DNA from: Achromobacter kerstersii
GTDB taxonomy: Bacteria; Pseudomonadota; Gammaproteobacteria; Burkholderiales; Burkholderiaceae_B
Length of the DNA: 64,000 nt
Reading direction: 5' to 3'
Assembly: GCF_902859595.1 (NCBI RefSeq)
Contig: NZ_CADIJQ010000003.1
Coordinates: forward strand, 248,001-312,000
The position numbers were made by a program, and so were the translations under genes. Below the pieces are notes generated by a model. It was given only the letters and a program-made list of their open reading frames with translations. It was not told where the DNA came from and made no database searches. Position 1 is the first letter of the stretch. Each line of letters opens with the position of its first letter. Positions 51,853 through 59,671 of this stretch are shown here, piece after piece.

Positions 51853-52311
51853 TCACATTGTGGGTGGTGCGGTTTTGGCCCGCACGTGGCGGGCGATGTG
51901 GCGAAAGCTCTCGGCCATGGCGGCTTGTTGCGCTTCGGGCAATTGCGACAGGAACAGCTCGTCGATGGCGGGGCCGTAAACCTTCCACATTTCGCGCCGC
52001 AGAGCGCGGCCCTTGGGCGTCAGCCGCGCATAGGTTGCGCGCCGGTCTTCATCGGAACGAAAGCGTTCGACCAGGCCAGCCGCTTCAATGCGGTCCATCA
52101 GACGCGTCAGGTTGTAGCGCGCGATCACCATGCGTTCGGCCATTTCGAACATGCGCGCCGTGCCATCGGGCGCGCGTTCCAGCGCCCACAGCGCGTCGTA
52201 CCAGGCCAGCGGCGGCAGGTCGGCGGCCGACAGCCGCTTTTCAATTTCCTCGACGACCAGCGCATGCGCGGTCAGAAAGAGGCTCCACGCGTCAGGCTTG
52301 CCCGTGGCCAT
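51853..52311 (-). CDS. MarR-family regulator, probably of the E1 gene
   Basis: A 152-residue winged-helix regulator: MAERMVIARYNLTRLMDRIEAAGLVERFRSDEDRRATYARLTPKG is the recognition helix and wing with the conserved DxR. It is divergent from the 2-oxo-acid dehydrogenase E1 gene, with a strong palindrome between them at 52432-52458. That makes it the likely regulator of E1, possibly responding to an aromatic or branched acid. Confidence 0.88.
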   Translation of the reverse strand: MATGKPDAWSLFLTAHALVVEEIEKRLSAADLPPLAWYDALWALERAPDGTARMFEMAERMVIARYNLTRLMDRIEAAGLVERFRSDEDRRATYARLTPKGRALRREMWKVYGPAIDELFLSQLPEAQQAAMAESFRHIARHVRAKTAPPTM

Positions 52312-52431
52312 GCGATCCGTTCCTTTTGATTCAGAGGTGCAGCGGCGATTGTAAGAGGCTGGCGTTCGGCCGTGCGCGCAGATTTGTCCTGAAGTAGTTG
52401 CACTTGCAATTGTTCAAGATCCTTTTTACGA

Positions 52432-52458
52432 TTGCAATTGCACATTATGCAATTGCAA
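52432..52458. promoter_or_regulatory. Perfect 10-bp palindrome, candidate MarR operator
   Basis: TTGCAATTGC and GCAATTGCAA are perfect arms around a seven-base spacer, 72 bases before the E1 start. A further copy of TTGCAATTG occurs at 52404-52412. The stretch is very AT-rich for this window. It is the most symmetrical site I saw in the window. Confidence 0.82.
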
Positions 52459-52529
52459 TTCACGATGTGAAATGCGAGCGCCGTTGGACCTGATCCCGGC
52501 GCCGCCCACGCACCCGAAGGAGGACGCCC

Positions 52530-55208
52530 ATGGATACCCCGCTCGACCCGATAGACGCCGACCCGATTGACGCCGACCCGCAGGAAACCCAGGAATGGCT
52601 GGAAGCCATGCAGGCGGTGCTGGCGCATGAAGGCCTGCCGCGCACGCACTATCTGCTGGATCAACTGATCAATCAGGACCGCGCCGCCAACGGGCGCTAT
52701 GCCGCGCCCGGCGTCACGCCCTACGTGAACTCCATTGCCCCGGCCGCGCAGGGCGCGTTCCCGGGTGACGTGGGCATCGAGCTGCGCCTGGACGCTTACC
52801 TGCGCTGGAACGCCATGGCCATGGTGCTGCGGGCCGGCAAGACCTCGGGCTTGGGCGGGCACATCGCCACCTACGCATCGGCCACCACGCTGTACGAAAC
52901 CGGCTACCGCCATTTTTTCCGCGCCGCGACGCCGGAATTTCTGGGCGACATGCTCTACATCCAGGGCCATTCGGCGCCCGGCATCTATGCCCGCGCCTAC
53001 CTGGAAGGCCGTATCTCGGAAGCCGAGCTTGACCGCTTCCGGCGCGAGATCGGCGGGGGCGGGCTGGCCTCGTATCCGCATCCGCGCACCATGCCGTCGT
53101 TCTGGCAGTTTCCGACGGTGTCGATGGGGCTGGGGCCGTTGATGGCGGCGTATCAGGCGCGCTACATGCGCTATCTGGAAGACCGCGAACTGATCCCCGC
53201 ACAGGGCCGCAAGGTATGGGGCTTTCTGGGTGACGGTGAACAGGATCAGCCTGAAACGCTGGCGGCGGTGGCCATGGCTGGCCGCGAGAAGCTCGACAAT
53301 CTGATCTTCGTCGTCAACTGCAATCTGCAACGGCTGGATGGGCCGGTGCGCGGCAACGCCAAGATCATCCAGGAACTGGAAAGCGTGTACCGCGGGGCGG
53401 GCTGGAACGTCATCAAGGTGATCTGGGGCGCGGGCTGGGATGCGTTGCTTGCCCAAGACCACGACGGCCGCTTGCGCCGCCGGATGATGCAGTGCGTGGA
53501 CGGCGAATACCAAGTGTTCAAGGCACGCGGCGGCGCTTATGTGCGCGAGCATTTCTTTGGCGCCGACCCGGTGCTGCGCGAACGGGTGGCGCATCTGTCC
53601 GACGACGAGATCGGCGCGTTGAACCGCGGCGGGCACGACCCGGCCAAGGTTTACGCGGCCTATGCCTCGGCAGTGGCGCATCGCGGCCAGCCTACGGTCA
53701 TTCTGGCCAAGACGGTCAAGGGCTACGGGATGGGCGCGGCGGGCGAGGCCGCCAATACCAACCACCAGCAAAAGAAAATGGCCGACCCGGCCGTGCGCGC
53801 GTTTCGCGATCGCTTTTCGATTGCCGTGCCTGACGACCAACTGGAACAAATTCCCTACATCAAGCCTGCGCCCGGCAGCGCCGAGCAGGCCTACTTCGAT
53901 GCAGCCATCGCGCGGGCGGGCGGTCATTTGCCGCGCCGCGCGGCGGGCCCCGGCCCCTTGGTCACGCCGTCGCTGGACGCGTTTGCATCGCACCTGAAAG
54001 GCAGCGACGGCCGCGAGTTTTCAAGCACGATGGCGTTCGTGCGGGTCTTGGCGCAACTGCTCAAAGACCCCGTGATTGGCCAGCGCGTGGTGCCCATCGT
54101 GCCGGATGAGTCACGCACGTTCGGCATGGACGGCATGTTCCGCCAGGTGGGTATTTATTCGCATGTGGGCCAGCTGTATACGCCGCAGGATGCTGACCAG
54201 CTAAGCGTCTATCGCGAAGACCGCAAAGGGCAGATCCTGCAAGAAGGCATCAATGAGTCGGGCGCGATGTCGTCATGGATTGCCGCCGCCACCGCGCACA
54301 GCACCCATGGCGTGGCCACGATTCCGTTCTACATCTTCTATTCGATGTTCGGTTTCCAGCGCGTGGGTGACCTGGCCTGGGCCGCAGGCGACATCCGCGC
54401 ACGCGGGTTCCTGTTAGGCGCAACGTCGGGGCGGACCACGCTGGAAGGCGAAGGCTTGCAGCATGACGACGGCCACAGCCAGGTGCTGGCCTCGGTCATT
54501 CCGTCGTGCCGCGCGTATGACCCGGCCTACGCCTATGAAATTGCCGTGATCGTGCAGGACGGCATGCGCCGCATGTATCAGGAGCAGGAAGACGTCTTCT
54601 ACTACCTGACGCTGATCAACGAAAAGACCGCGCACCCGCCCATGCCGGAAGGCGCGCAGGACGGCATCCTGCAAGGCATGTACCGTTTGCGCGAAGGCGC
54701 GCCGGGCCAGCTGCGGGTGCAACTGTTGGGCAGCGGCGCGATTCTGCGCGAGACCCTGGCCGCGGCCGATTTGCTGCAACAGGATTTTGGCGTGGCTGCC
54801 GACGTCTGGAGCGTGACCAGCTATTCGGAGCTGGGCCGTGACGGGCAGGAAGCCGAACGCTGGAACCGTCTGCATCCGCTGGAAGACGCGCGGCGCGGTT
54901 ACGCCGAAACCGCGTTGTCAGCCAGCAGCGGGCCGGTGGTGGCCGCCACTGACTATATGAAGACGGTGCCTGAACAGATTCGCCCGTTCATGGCCGGGCG
55001 GCGGTATGTGACCTTGGGTACCGACGGTTTCGGCCGGTCAGACACGCGGCAGGCGCTGCGCGCGTTCTTCGAGGTAGACCGCCACCACATCGCACTGGCG
55101 GCCTTGAAGGCGCTGGCGGATGACGGCTTGATCGACCGGACTCGCGCCGCCGAAGCCATCACCCGTTACGGGATCGACCCTGAATCGGTGTCGGCGGCGC
55201 TGCCGTAA
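52530..55208 (+). CDS. Homodimeric 2-oxo-acid dehydrogenase E1 (AceE/MdeB-like)
   Basis: An 892-residue thiamine diphosphate enzyme. GFLGDGEQDQPETLAAV...FVVNCNLQRLDGPVRGN (residues ~230-275) is the cofactor motif; SSTMAFVRVL, DESRTFGMDGMF, FYIFYSMFGFQRVGDLAWAAGD and AGLQHDDGHS-like GEGLQHDDGHS are AceE blocks. No E2 (aceF) or E3 gene is beside it, so it is probably a second, inducible E1 like MdeB (2-ketobutyrate) rather than the main pyruvate enzyme. The N-terminus carries a duplicated DPIDADPIDADPQ. Confidence 0.87.
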   Translation: MDTPLDPIDADPIDADPQETQEWLEAMQAVLAHEGLPRTHYLLDQLINQDRAANGRYAAPGVTPYVNSIAPAAQGAFPGDVGIELRLDAYLRWNAMAMVLRAGKTSGLGGHIATYASATTLYETGYRHFFRAATPEFLGDMLYIQGHSAPGIYARAYLEGRISEAELDRFRREIGGGGLASYPHPRTMPSFWQFPTVSMGLGPLMAAYQARYMRYLEDRELIPAQGRKVWGFLGDGEQDQPETLAAVAMAGREKLDNLIFVVNCNLQRLDGPVRGNAKIIQELESVYRGAGWNVIKVIWGAGWDALLAQDHDGRLRRRMMQCVDGEYQVFKARGGAYVREHFFGADPVLRERVAHLSDDEIGALNRGGHDPAKVYAAYASAVAHRGQPTVILAKTVKGYGMGAAGEAANTNHQQKKMADPAVRAFRDRFSIAVPDDQLEQIPYIKPAPGSAEQAYFDAAIARAGGHLPRRAAGPGPLVTPSLDAFASHLKGSDGREFSSTMAFVRVLAQLLKDPVIGQRVVPIVPDESRTFGMDGMFRQVGIYSHVGQLYTPQDADQLSVYREDRKGQILQEGINESGAMSSWIAAATAHSTHGVATIPFYIFYSMFGFQRVGDLAWAAGDIRARGFLLGATSGRTTLEGEGLQHDDGHSQVLASVIPSCRAYDPAYAYEIAVIVQDGMRRMYQEQEDVFYYLTLINEKTAHPPMPEGAQDGILQGMYRLREGAPGQLRVQLLGSGAILRETLAAADLLQQDFGVAADVWSVTSYSELGRDGQEAERWNRLHPLEDARRGYAETALSASSGPVVAATDYMKTVPEQIRPFMAGRRYVTLGTDGFGRSDTRQALRAFFEVDRHHIALAALKALADDGLIDRTRAAEAITRYGIDPESVSAALP

Positions 55209-55274
55209 CGACAGAGCGGTGCGCTGCCGCCGTGCGGCGGTGCGCTGCCCGCCGCGCCGTCCGCGGTTCGCCTT

Positions 55275-55898
55275 CTACACCCGCCGCGCCAGCATCGCCC
55301 AGACGCCGGCGGCGGACAGCATGGCGCCGCCGCCCAGGTTGAAGCCACGCTGTGCGCGGGGCGACGACAGCAAGCGGCGGGCCGATCCGGCAAACACCGC
55401 ATAGGCTGCCGCGTTGATCCCCGCGCAGGCGACAAACGTGGCCGACAGCATCCAGAGCTGGCGCGTCACGTCGCCTGCCGGGTCGATGAATTGCGGTAGG
55501 AAGGCCACGAAGAAAATCATGCCCTTGGGGTTCAGCGCCGTCACCAGATAGGTGTTGGCGAACAGCTTCCAGCGCGAGCCCACGGCTTCCGTTTTAGGCA
55601 GGGTGGCAGGCGCCACGCCCGCGCGCAGCAGCTTGAAGCCCAGGTACAGCAGATACAGACCGCCCACGGTTTTCACTACCGTGAACCAGAACGCAGACGC
55701 CGCCAGCAGTGCGCCCAGGCCCAGCAGCGACAGCACAAGTGCAGTGGAATCCCCCAGCGCCACGGCCAGCACCAGCGGCAGGCGGGCGCGTTTGCCATGG
55801 GTAATGGAATAGCTGATGACTGTAAGGATGGTGGGGCCAGGCAACATCACAAGCAGGGCCGACGCGCCTAAAAAGGCCAGCCAGGTTTCAAGCGACAT
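55275..55898 (-). CDS. LysE/RhtB-family amino acid exporter
   Basis: Inner-membrane exporter of 207 residues with about six helices. LVMLPGPTILTVISYSITHGKRA is the first-helix PGP signature, and FANTYLVTALNPKGMIFFVAFLPQFID the central NPK segment. Substrate probably an amino acid. Start ATG 55898. It is convergent with the E1 gene and may use the GC-rich hairpin region after it as a shared end. Confidence 0.87.
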   Translation of the reverse strand: MSLETWLAFLGASALLVMLPGPTILTVISYSITHGKRARLPLVLAVALGDSTALVLSLLGLGALLAASAFWFTVVKTVGGLYLLYLGFKLLRAGVAPATLPKTEAVGSRWKLFANTYLVTALNPKGMIFFVAFLPQFIDPAGDVTRQLWMLSATFVACAGINAAAYAVFAGSARRLLSSPRAQRGFNLGGGAMLSAAGVWAMLARRV

Positions 55899-56072
55899 GA
55901 GTGAAACGCTCCGGTGATTGGGGCGGCGTGATGCCACCGTGGCAACGACTGTAGGCCAATCGTCATACCTTGGGAATGCCCGGCGTGACCAATCCGCCAC
56001 GCCGGGTAGTGTTAAATACGGTTTTCCCGGACAGTGAACGCGGGCCCGCAAGGCGCACGCGAAGGAAACAAC

Positions 56073-57431
56073 ATGGCATTCGATTTTGATCTGTTTGTAA
56101 TCGGCGCGGGCTCCGGCGGCGTGCGCGCGGCCCGCTTTGCGGCAGGCTTTGGCGCCCGCGTGGCCGTGGCGGAAAGCCGTTACCTGGGCGGCACCTGCGT
56201 CAACGTGGGTTGCGTGCCCAAGAAGCTGCTGGTCTACGGCGCCCATTACAGCGAAGACTTCGAACAGGCCCACGGTTTTGGCTGGACGACGGGCAAGCCG
56301 TCGTTCGATTGGCCCACGCTGATCGCCAACAAGAATCGCGAAATCGAACGTCTTAACGGCATTTACCGCAACTTGCTGGTCAATAGCGGCGTGACGCTGC
56401 TGGAAGGCCACGCCCGCATCGTCGACCCGCACACGGTCGAGATCAATGGCCAACGCCACACGGCCGCCAACATCCTGGTGGCAACTGGCGGCTGGCCGCA
56501 GGTGCCCGATATCCCCGGCAAGGAACTCGCCATCACGTCCAACGAGGCCTTCTTCCTGAAGGCGCTGCCGCGCCGCGTGCTGGTGGTGGGCGGCGGCTAC
56601 ATCGCCGTGGAATTCGCTTCTATTTTCAATGGCTTGGGCGCGGACGTCGTGCAGGCTTATCGCGGCCCGCTGTTCCTGCGCGGCTTTGACCAGGGCGTGC
56701 GCGAACACCTGCGCGACGAGCTCGTGAAGAAGGGCGTCGACTTGCGCTTTTCCACCGACGTGACGCGTATCGACAAGCAGGCCGATGGGTCGCTTGTGGC
56801 CACCTTGAAGGACGGCTCCGTCATCGAGACCGACTGCGTGTTCTACGCCACCGGCCGCCGTCCGATGCTGGACAACCTGGGCCTGGAGAACACCGGCGTC
56901 AAGCTGAAAGACGACGGCTTTATCGACGTGGATGACGAATACCGCACGGCCGAACCGTCCATTCTGGCCATTGGCGACGTCATCGGACGCGTGCCGCTGA
57001 CGCCGGTTGCGCTGGCCGAAGGCATGGCGGTGGCCCGCCGTCTGTTCCGCCCCGAGGAATACCGCAAGGTCGACTACAAGCTGATCCCGACAGCCGTGTT
57101 CAGTCTGCCGAACATCGGCACGGTGGGCATGACAACCGAAGAAGCGCGCGAGGCCGGCTACGAGGTCAAGCTGTTCGAAAGCCGCTTCCGCCCCATGAAG
57201 CTAACGCTGACCGAATCGCAGGAAAAGACGCTGATGAAGCTGATCGTGGACGCCAAGACCGACCGCGTGTTGGGCGTGCACATGGTCGGCCCGGACGCAG
57301 GCGAGATCGTGCAGGGCATTGCCGTGGCGTTGAAGGCCGGCGCCACCAAGCAAGTGTTTGACGACACCATCGGCATCCACCCGACGGCCGCCGAAGAGTT
57401 CGTCACGCTGCGCACGCCGGTCGCGCAGTAA
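56073..57431 (+). CDS. gor: Glutathione-disulphide reductase
   Basis: A 452-residue FAD/NADPH enzyme that keeps glutathione reduced. [17 protein letters not shown] is the FAD fold, [13 protein letters not shown] the redox-active disulphide, [15 protein letters not shown] the NADPH fold, and [13 protein letters not shown] the interface His-Glu pair. The C(x4)C spacing and VRAAR context mark Gor rather than Lpd. GAAGGA lies before ATG 56073. A tandem repeat containing its stop codon follows. Confidence 0.93.
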   Translation: MAFDFDLFVIGAGSGGVRAARFAAGFGARVAVAESRYLGGTCVNVGCVPKKLLVYGAHYSEDFEQAHGFGWTTGKPSFDWPTLIANKNREIERLNGIYRNLLVNSGVTLLEGHARIVDPHTVEINGQRHTAANILVATGGWPQVPDIPGKELAITSNEAFFLKALPRRVLVVGGGYIAVEFASIFNGLGADVVQAYRGPLFLRGFDQGVREHLRDELVKKGVDLRFSTDVTRIDKQADGSLVATLKDGSVIETDCVFYATGRRPMLDNLGLENTGVKLKDDGFIDVDDEYRTAEPSILAIGDVIGRVPLTPVALAEGMAVARRLFRPEEYRKVDYKLIPTAVFSLPNIGTVGMTTEEAREAGYEVKLFESRFRPMKLTLTESQEKTLMKLIVDAKTDRVLGVHMVGPDAGEIVQGIAVALKAGATKQVFDDTIGIHPTAAEEFVTLRTPVAQ

Positions 57432-57518
57432 GTGGCGTAATCCACCGTGCAATAAGCGGCGCAATCCACCGTGCAGTAAGCGGCGCAATCCACCGCGCAA
57501 TAAGCGGCGCAATCAAAC
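57423..57518. repeat. 24-base tandem repeat whose first unit holds the gor stop codon
   Basis: Four units with 24-base spacing start at 57423, 57447, 57471 and 57495; the core is GYGCARTAAGCGGCGCAATC. The first unit is the last codons and TAA of gor. As 24 is a multiple of three, each unit places a TAA in the gor frame (57429, 57453, 57477, 57501). Confidence 0.88.
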
Positions 57519-57563
57519 GCAGCATCAACGGTGCAATCGCGGCGGCCACGATGGCCGCCGCTG

Positions 57564-58400
57564 TCACGAAAGCCGTTCAATCATCGCGCGCGCCGCTGCG
57601 GGCGCGCGTTCTTTTGCGCCATTGATGAAGAACGCGTACACGTCTTGCGGCCGCGCCGTGCCCGATGGCGGCTGGCCGATGCACGGCAAATCCGCAGGGT
57701 CGGCCCCTCGCGCCCACGTGCGCAGGCGGTCGGCCCAGGCGTCCAGCACCTTGGGCGCGTAACCGGCCTTGAACGTGGTGCTGGCCCGCATCAGGCGCGC
57801 GTAGACGAAGTCGGCGGTGCGGTCGGCAATGGACGGAAAGTCTTCACTGTCGGTGTAAACCGTGGCCACGCGGTGTTTTCGCGCCAGCGCCAGATAGTCT
57901 TCACAGGCAAAGCTTGCGTGGCGCACGTCCATCACATGGCGCAGCGGCAAGCCGTCGACCTTGTCTGGCAACAGGTCAAGAAAGGCGCCGAAGTCGGCGG
58001 CGTTGAACGTCTTGGTAGGCGCAAATTGCCACACCACCGGCCCCAGCTTCGGGCCGAGTTCGGCGATGCCGCTATGCACGAAGCGGTGGATGGAATCTTT
58101 GGCGCCCGCCAGTTCGCGGCGGTTGGTCGCGTAGCGCGACGCCTTCAACGAAAAGACGAACCCGTCAGGCGTTTCGTCGCGCCATTTGGCGAACGTGGCG
58201 GGCTTCTGCGTGCTGTAGTAGGTGCCATTGATTTCGATGGCGCTGAGCTGCTGGCTGGCGTATTCCAGTTCCCGAGCGTGGGGCAGGCCTTCGGGATAGA
58301 ACGGGCCGCGCCAGGGGGCAAATGTCCAGCCGCCGATGCCGACGCGGATGATGGGGGAAACGTTGGGCCGATGACGATGCGGCATGTCCAGGCGCTCCAT
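57564..58400 (-). CDS. DUF72 (YecE-like) protein
   Basis: A 278-residue TIM-barrel protein of unknown function. IRVGIGGWTFAPWRGPFYPEGLP is the family opening, followed by AIEINGTYYSTQKPATFAKWRDETPDGF, VVWQFAPTKTF and YTDSEDFPSIADRTADFVYARL. It is soluble with no signal. Start 58400; ATG 58385 is also possible. It is divergent from a LysE exporter gene. Confidence 0.88.
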   Translation of the reverse strand: MERLDMPHRHRPNVSPIIRVGIGGWTFAPWRGPFYPEGLPHARELEYASQQLSAIEINGTYYSTQKPATFAKWRDETPDGFVFSLKASRYATNRRELAGAKDSIHRFVHSGIAELGPKLGPVVWQFAPTKTFNAADFGAFLDLLPDKVDGLPLRHVMDVRHASFACEDYLALARKHRVATVYTDSEDFPSIADRTADFVYARLMRASTTFKAGYAPKVLDAWADRLRTWARGADPADLPCIGQPPSGTARPQDVYAFFINGAKERAPAAARAMIERLS

Positions 58401-58542
58401 GCAGACGAACGAACCGGTTCACTGTATTCCTGTGCAGAGGCGGGCGTAAAGCCCACGCCGCGGGATTCGCACCGCTTGATCCGGGGTTTGTCGTAGCGGT
58501 GATACGGACCGTTGGCCGTTGCCGCCGTGCACAAAAAAACAC

Positions 58543-58556
58543 CTGTTTCGATACAG
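58543..58556. promoter_or_regulatory. 14-base near-perfect palindrome upstream of LysE
   Basis: CTGTTTCGATACAG has one mismatch to a perfect palindrome centred on TCGA. It lies 58 bases before the LysE ATG at 58614. A similar palindrome (CTGTATCGATACAG) is known to me from MocR/GntR-linked exporter genes, so the MocR protein at 59672 is a candidate binder. Confidence 0.5.
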
Positions 58557-58613
58557 TTTTGCGATAACGTGTGCGAATCTCTTCCGATATCGCCCGGCGC
58601 GCGCCGGCTCATC

Positions 58614-59246
58614 ATGCCCGATCTGACTCATCTGCTGACGTTCGCCCTGGTTGCGCTGGGCATGGTGCTCACCCCCGGGCCCAACATGATTTACCTGGTG
58701 TCCCGTTCCATCTCGCAAGGCCCGCAGGCTGGCTTGATTTCCCTGGGGGGCGTGGCGGTTGGCTTCATCTTCTATGTGTGTTGCGCGGCGTTCGGCATCA
58801 CGGCGCTGCTGCTGACCGTGCCGGTGGCCTATGACGCGCTGCGTATCGGCGGCGCGCTGTATCTGCTGTACATGGCGTGGCAGGCGATCCGGCCCGGCGG
58901 CCGCTCGCCGTTCCAAGTGCGCGAACTGCCCAAGAGCAGCCCGCGCACGTTGTTCACGATGGGGCTGGTGACCAATCTGCTGAACCCGAAGATCGCCGTC
59001 ATGTATGTGTCGTTGCTGCCGCAATTCATTCAGCCTGATCACGGCAGCGTCTTCACGCAGTCGCTTGTGCTGGGCATGACGCAGGTTGCCGTCAGCCTGT
59101 CGGTGAATGCCGTTATCGCCATCACCGCCGGCTCCATCGCCGGTTTCCTGGCGGGCCGCCCCTTGTGGATGGTGATTCAGCGCTGGCTGATGGGCACCGT
59201 GCTGGCCGGCCTGGCCGTGCGCATGATCATGGACACGCGCCGCTGA
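58614..59246 (+). CDS. LysE/RhtB-family amino acid exporter
   Basis: A 210-residue exporter with about six helices. LGMVLTPGPNMIYLVSRSISQG is the PGP first-helix motif and TMGLVTNLLNPKIAVMYVSLLPQFI the NPK segment. Start ATG 58614. Its stop overlaps the start of a small membrane gene (TGATG), so the two are translated together. Confidence 0.9.
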   Translation: MPDLTHLLTFALVALGMVLTPGPNMIYLVSRSISQGPQAGLISLGGVAVGFIFYVCCAAFGITALLLTVPVAYDALRIGGALYLLYMAWQAIRPGGRSPFQVRELPKSSPRTLFTMGLVTNLLNPKIAVMYVSLLPQFIQPDHGSVFTQSLVLGMTQVAVSLSVNAVIAITAGSIAGFLAGRPLWMVIQRWLMGTVLAGLAVRMIMDTRR

Positions 59247-59542
59247 TGCCGAAAGAAGACGGTTTCTTTGCATCGCTGGGCGTCATGCTCGGCGAGGCCC
59301 TGCGCGCCATCGTCGCGGGCATCAAGTGGTTGCTGGGCGGCCTGGGCGGCGCGTTGGGCGACTTCTATTCCGGCTTGTCCAAGGCAATGGGCATGAGCCC
59401 GTCGCTGTTCAACTTTGTGCTGCTGGTGCTGGGGCTGATGTTCCTGTGGGCGGCCGTCAAGGCATTGCTGCGCCGCTCCATCGTGGGCTTTCTGTTCTGG
59501 CTCGTGCTGGCCGTGCTGGTGCTGGGCGGGCTGGTCGATTAG
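59246..59542 (+). CDS. Small membrane protein, unknown function
   Basis: A 98-residue protein with a cytoplasmic N-terminus (MPKEDGFFAS) and about three hydrophobic segments: GEALRAIVAGIKWLLGG, LFNFVLLVLGLMFLWAA and GFLFWLVLAVLVLGGLVD. ATG 59246 shares its first base with the LysE stop, so it probably works with the exporter. No family recognised. A 38-base repeat begins at its final codons. Confidence 0.7.
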   Translation: MPKEDGFFASLGVMLGEALRAIVAGIKWLLGGLGGALGDFYSGLSKAMGMSPSLFNFVLLVLGLMFLWAAVKALLRRSIVGFLFWLVLAVLVLGGLVD

Positions 59543-59663
59543 GACCGGCAGCCGGCGTTCGCGACGGCCGAGTCGATTCGGACTGGCAGCCGGCGTTCGC
59601 GGCGGCCGAGCCGATTCGGACTGGCAGCCGGCGTTCGCGGCGGCCGAGCCGATTCGGACTGGC
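59537..59663. repeat. 38-base tandem repeat whose first unit holds a stop codon
   Basis: Three full units begin at 59537, 59575 and 59613, with a partial fourth at 59651. The first begins GATTAGGACCGGCAGC, where TAG is the stop of the small membrane gene. Later copies read GATTCGGACTGGCAGC, so the stop triplet has changed to TCG. Copies two and three are identical over 38 bases, showing recent duplication. Confidence 0.9.
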
Positions 59664-59671
59664 AAGGGCGC

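Noticed and set aside
52272-53993. Minus-strand open frame of about 570 codons
   Set aside because: Antisense to the E1 gene and includes the operator region; no recognisable motif.
56073-57431. Dihydrolipoamide dehydrogenase (E3 for the nearby E1)
   Set aside because: The sequence pattern fits glutathione reductase better, and the gene is separated from E1 by a convergent LysE gene.
58543-58556. LexA site before LysE
   Set aside because: CTGT and ACAG are present but separated by six bases instead of eight, and LysE is not an SOS gene.
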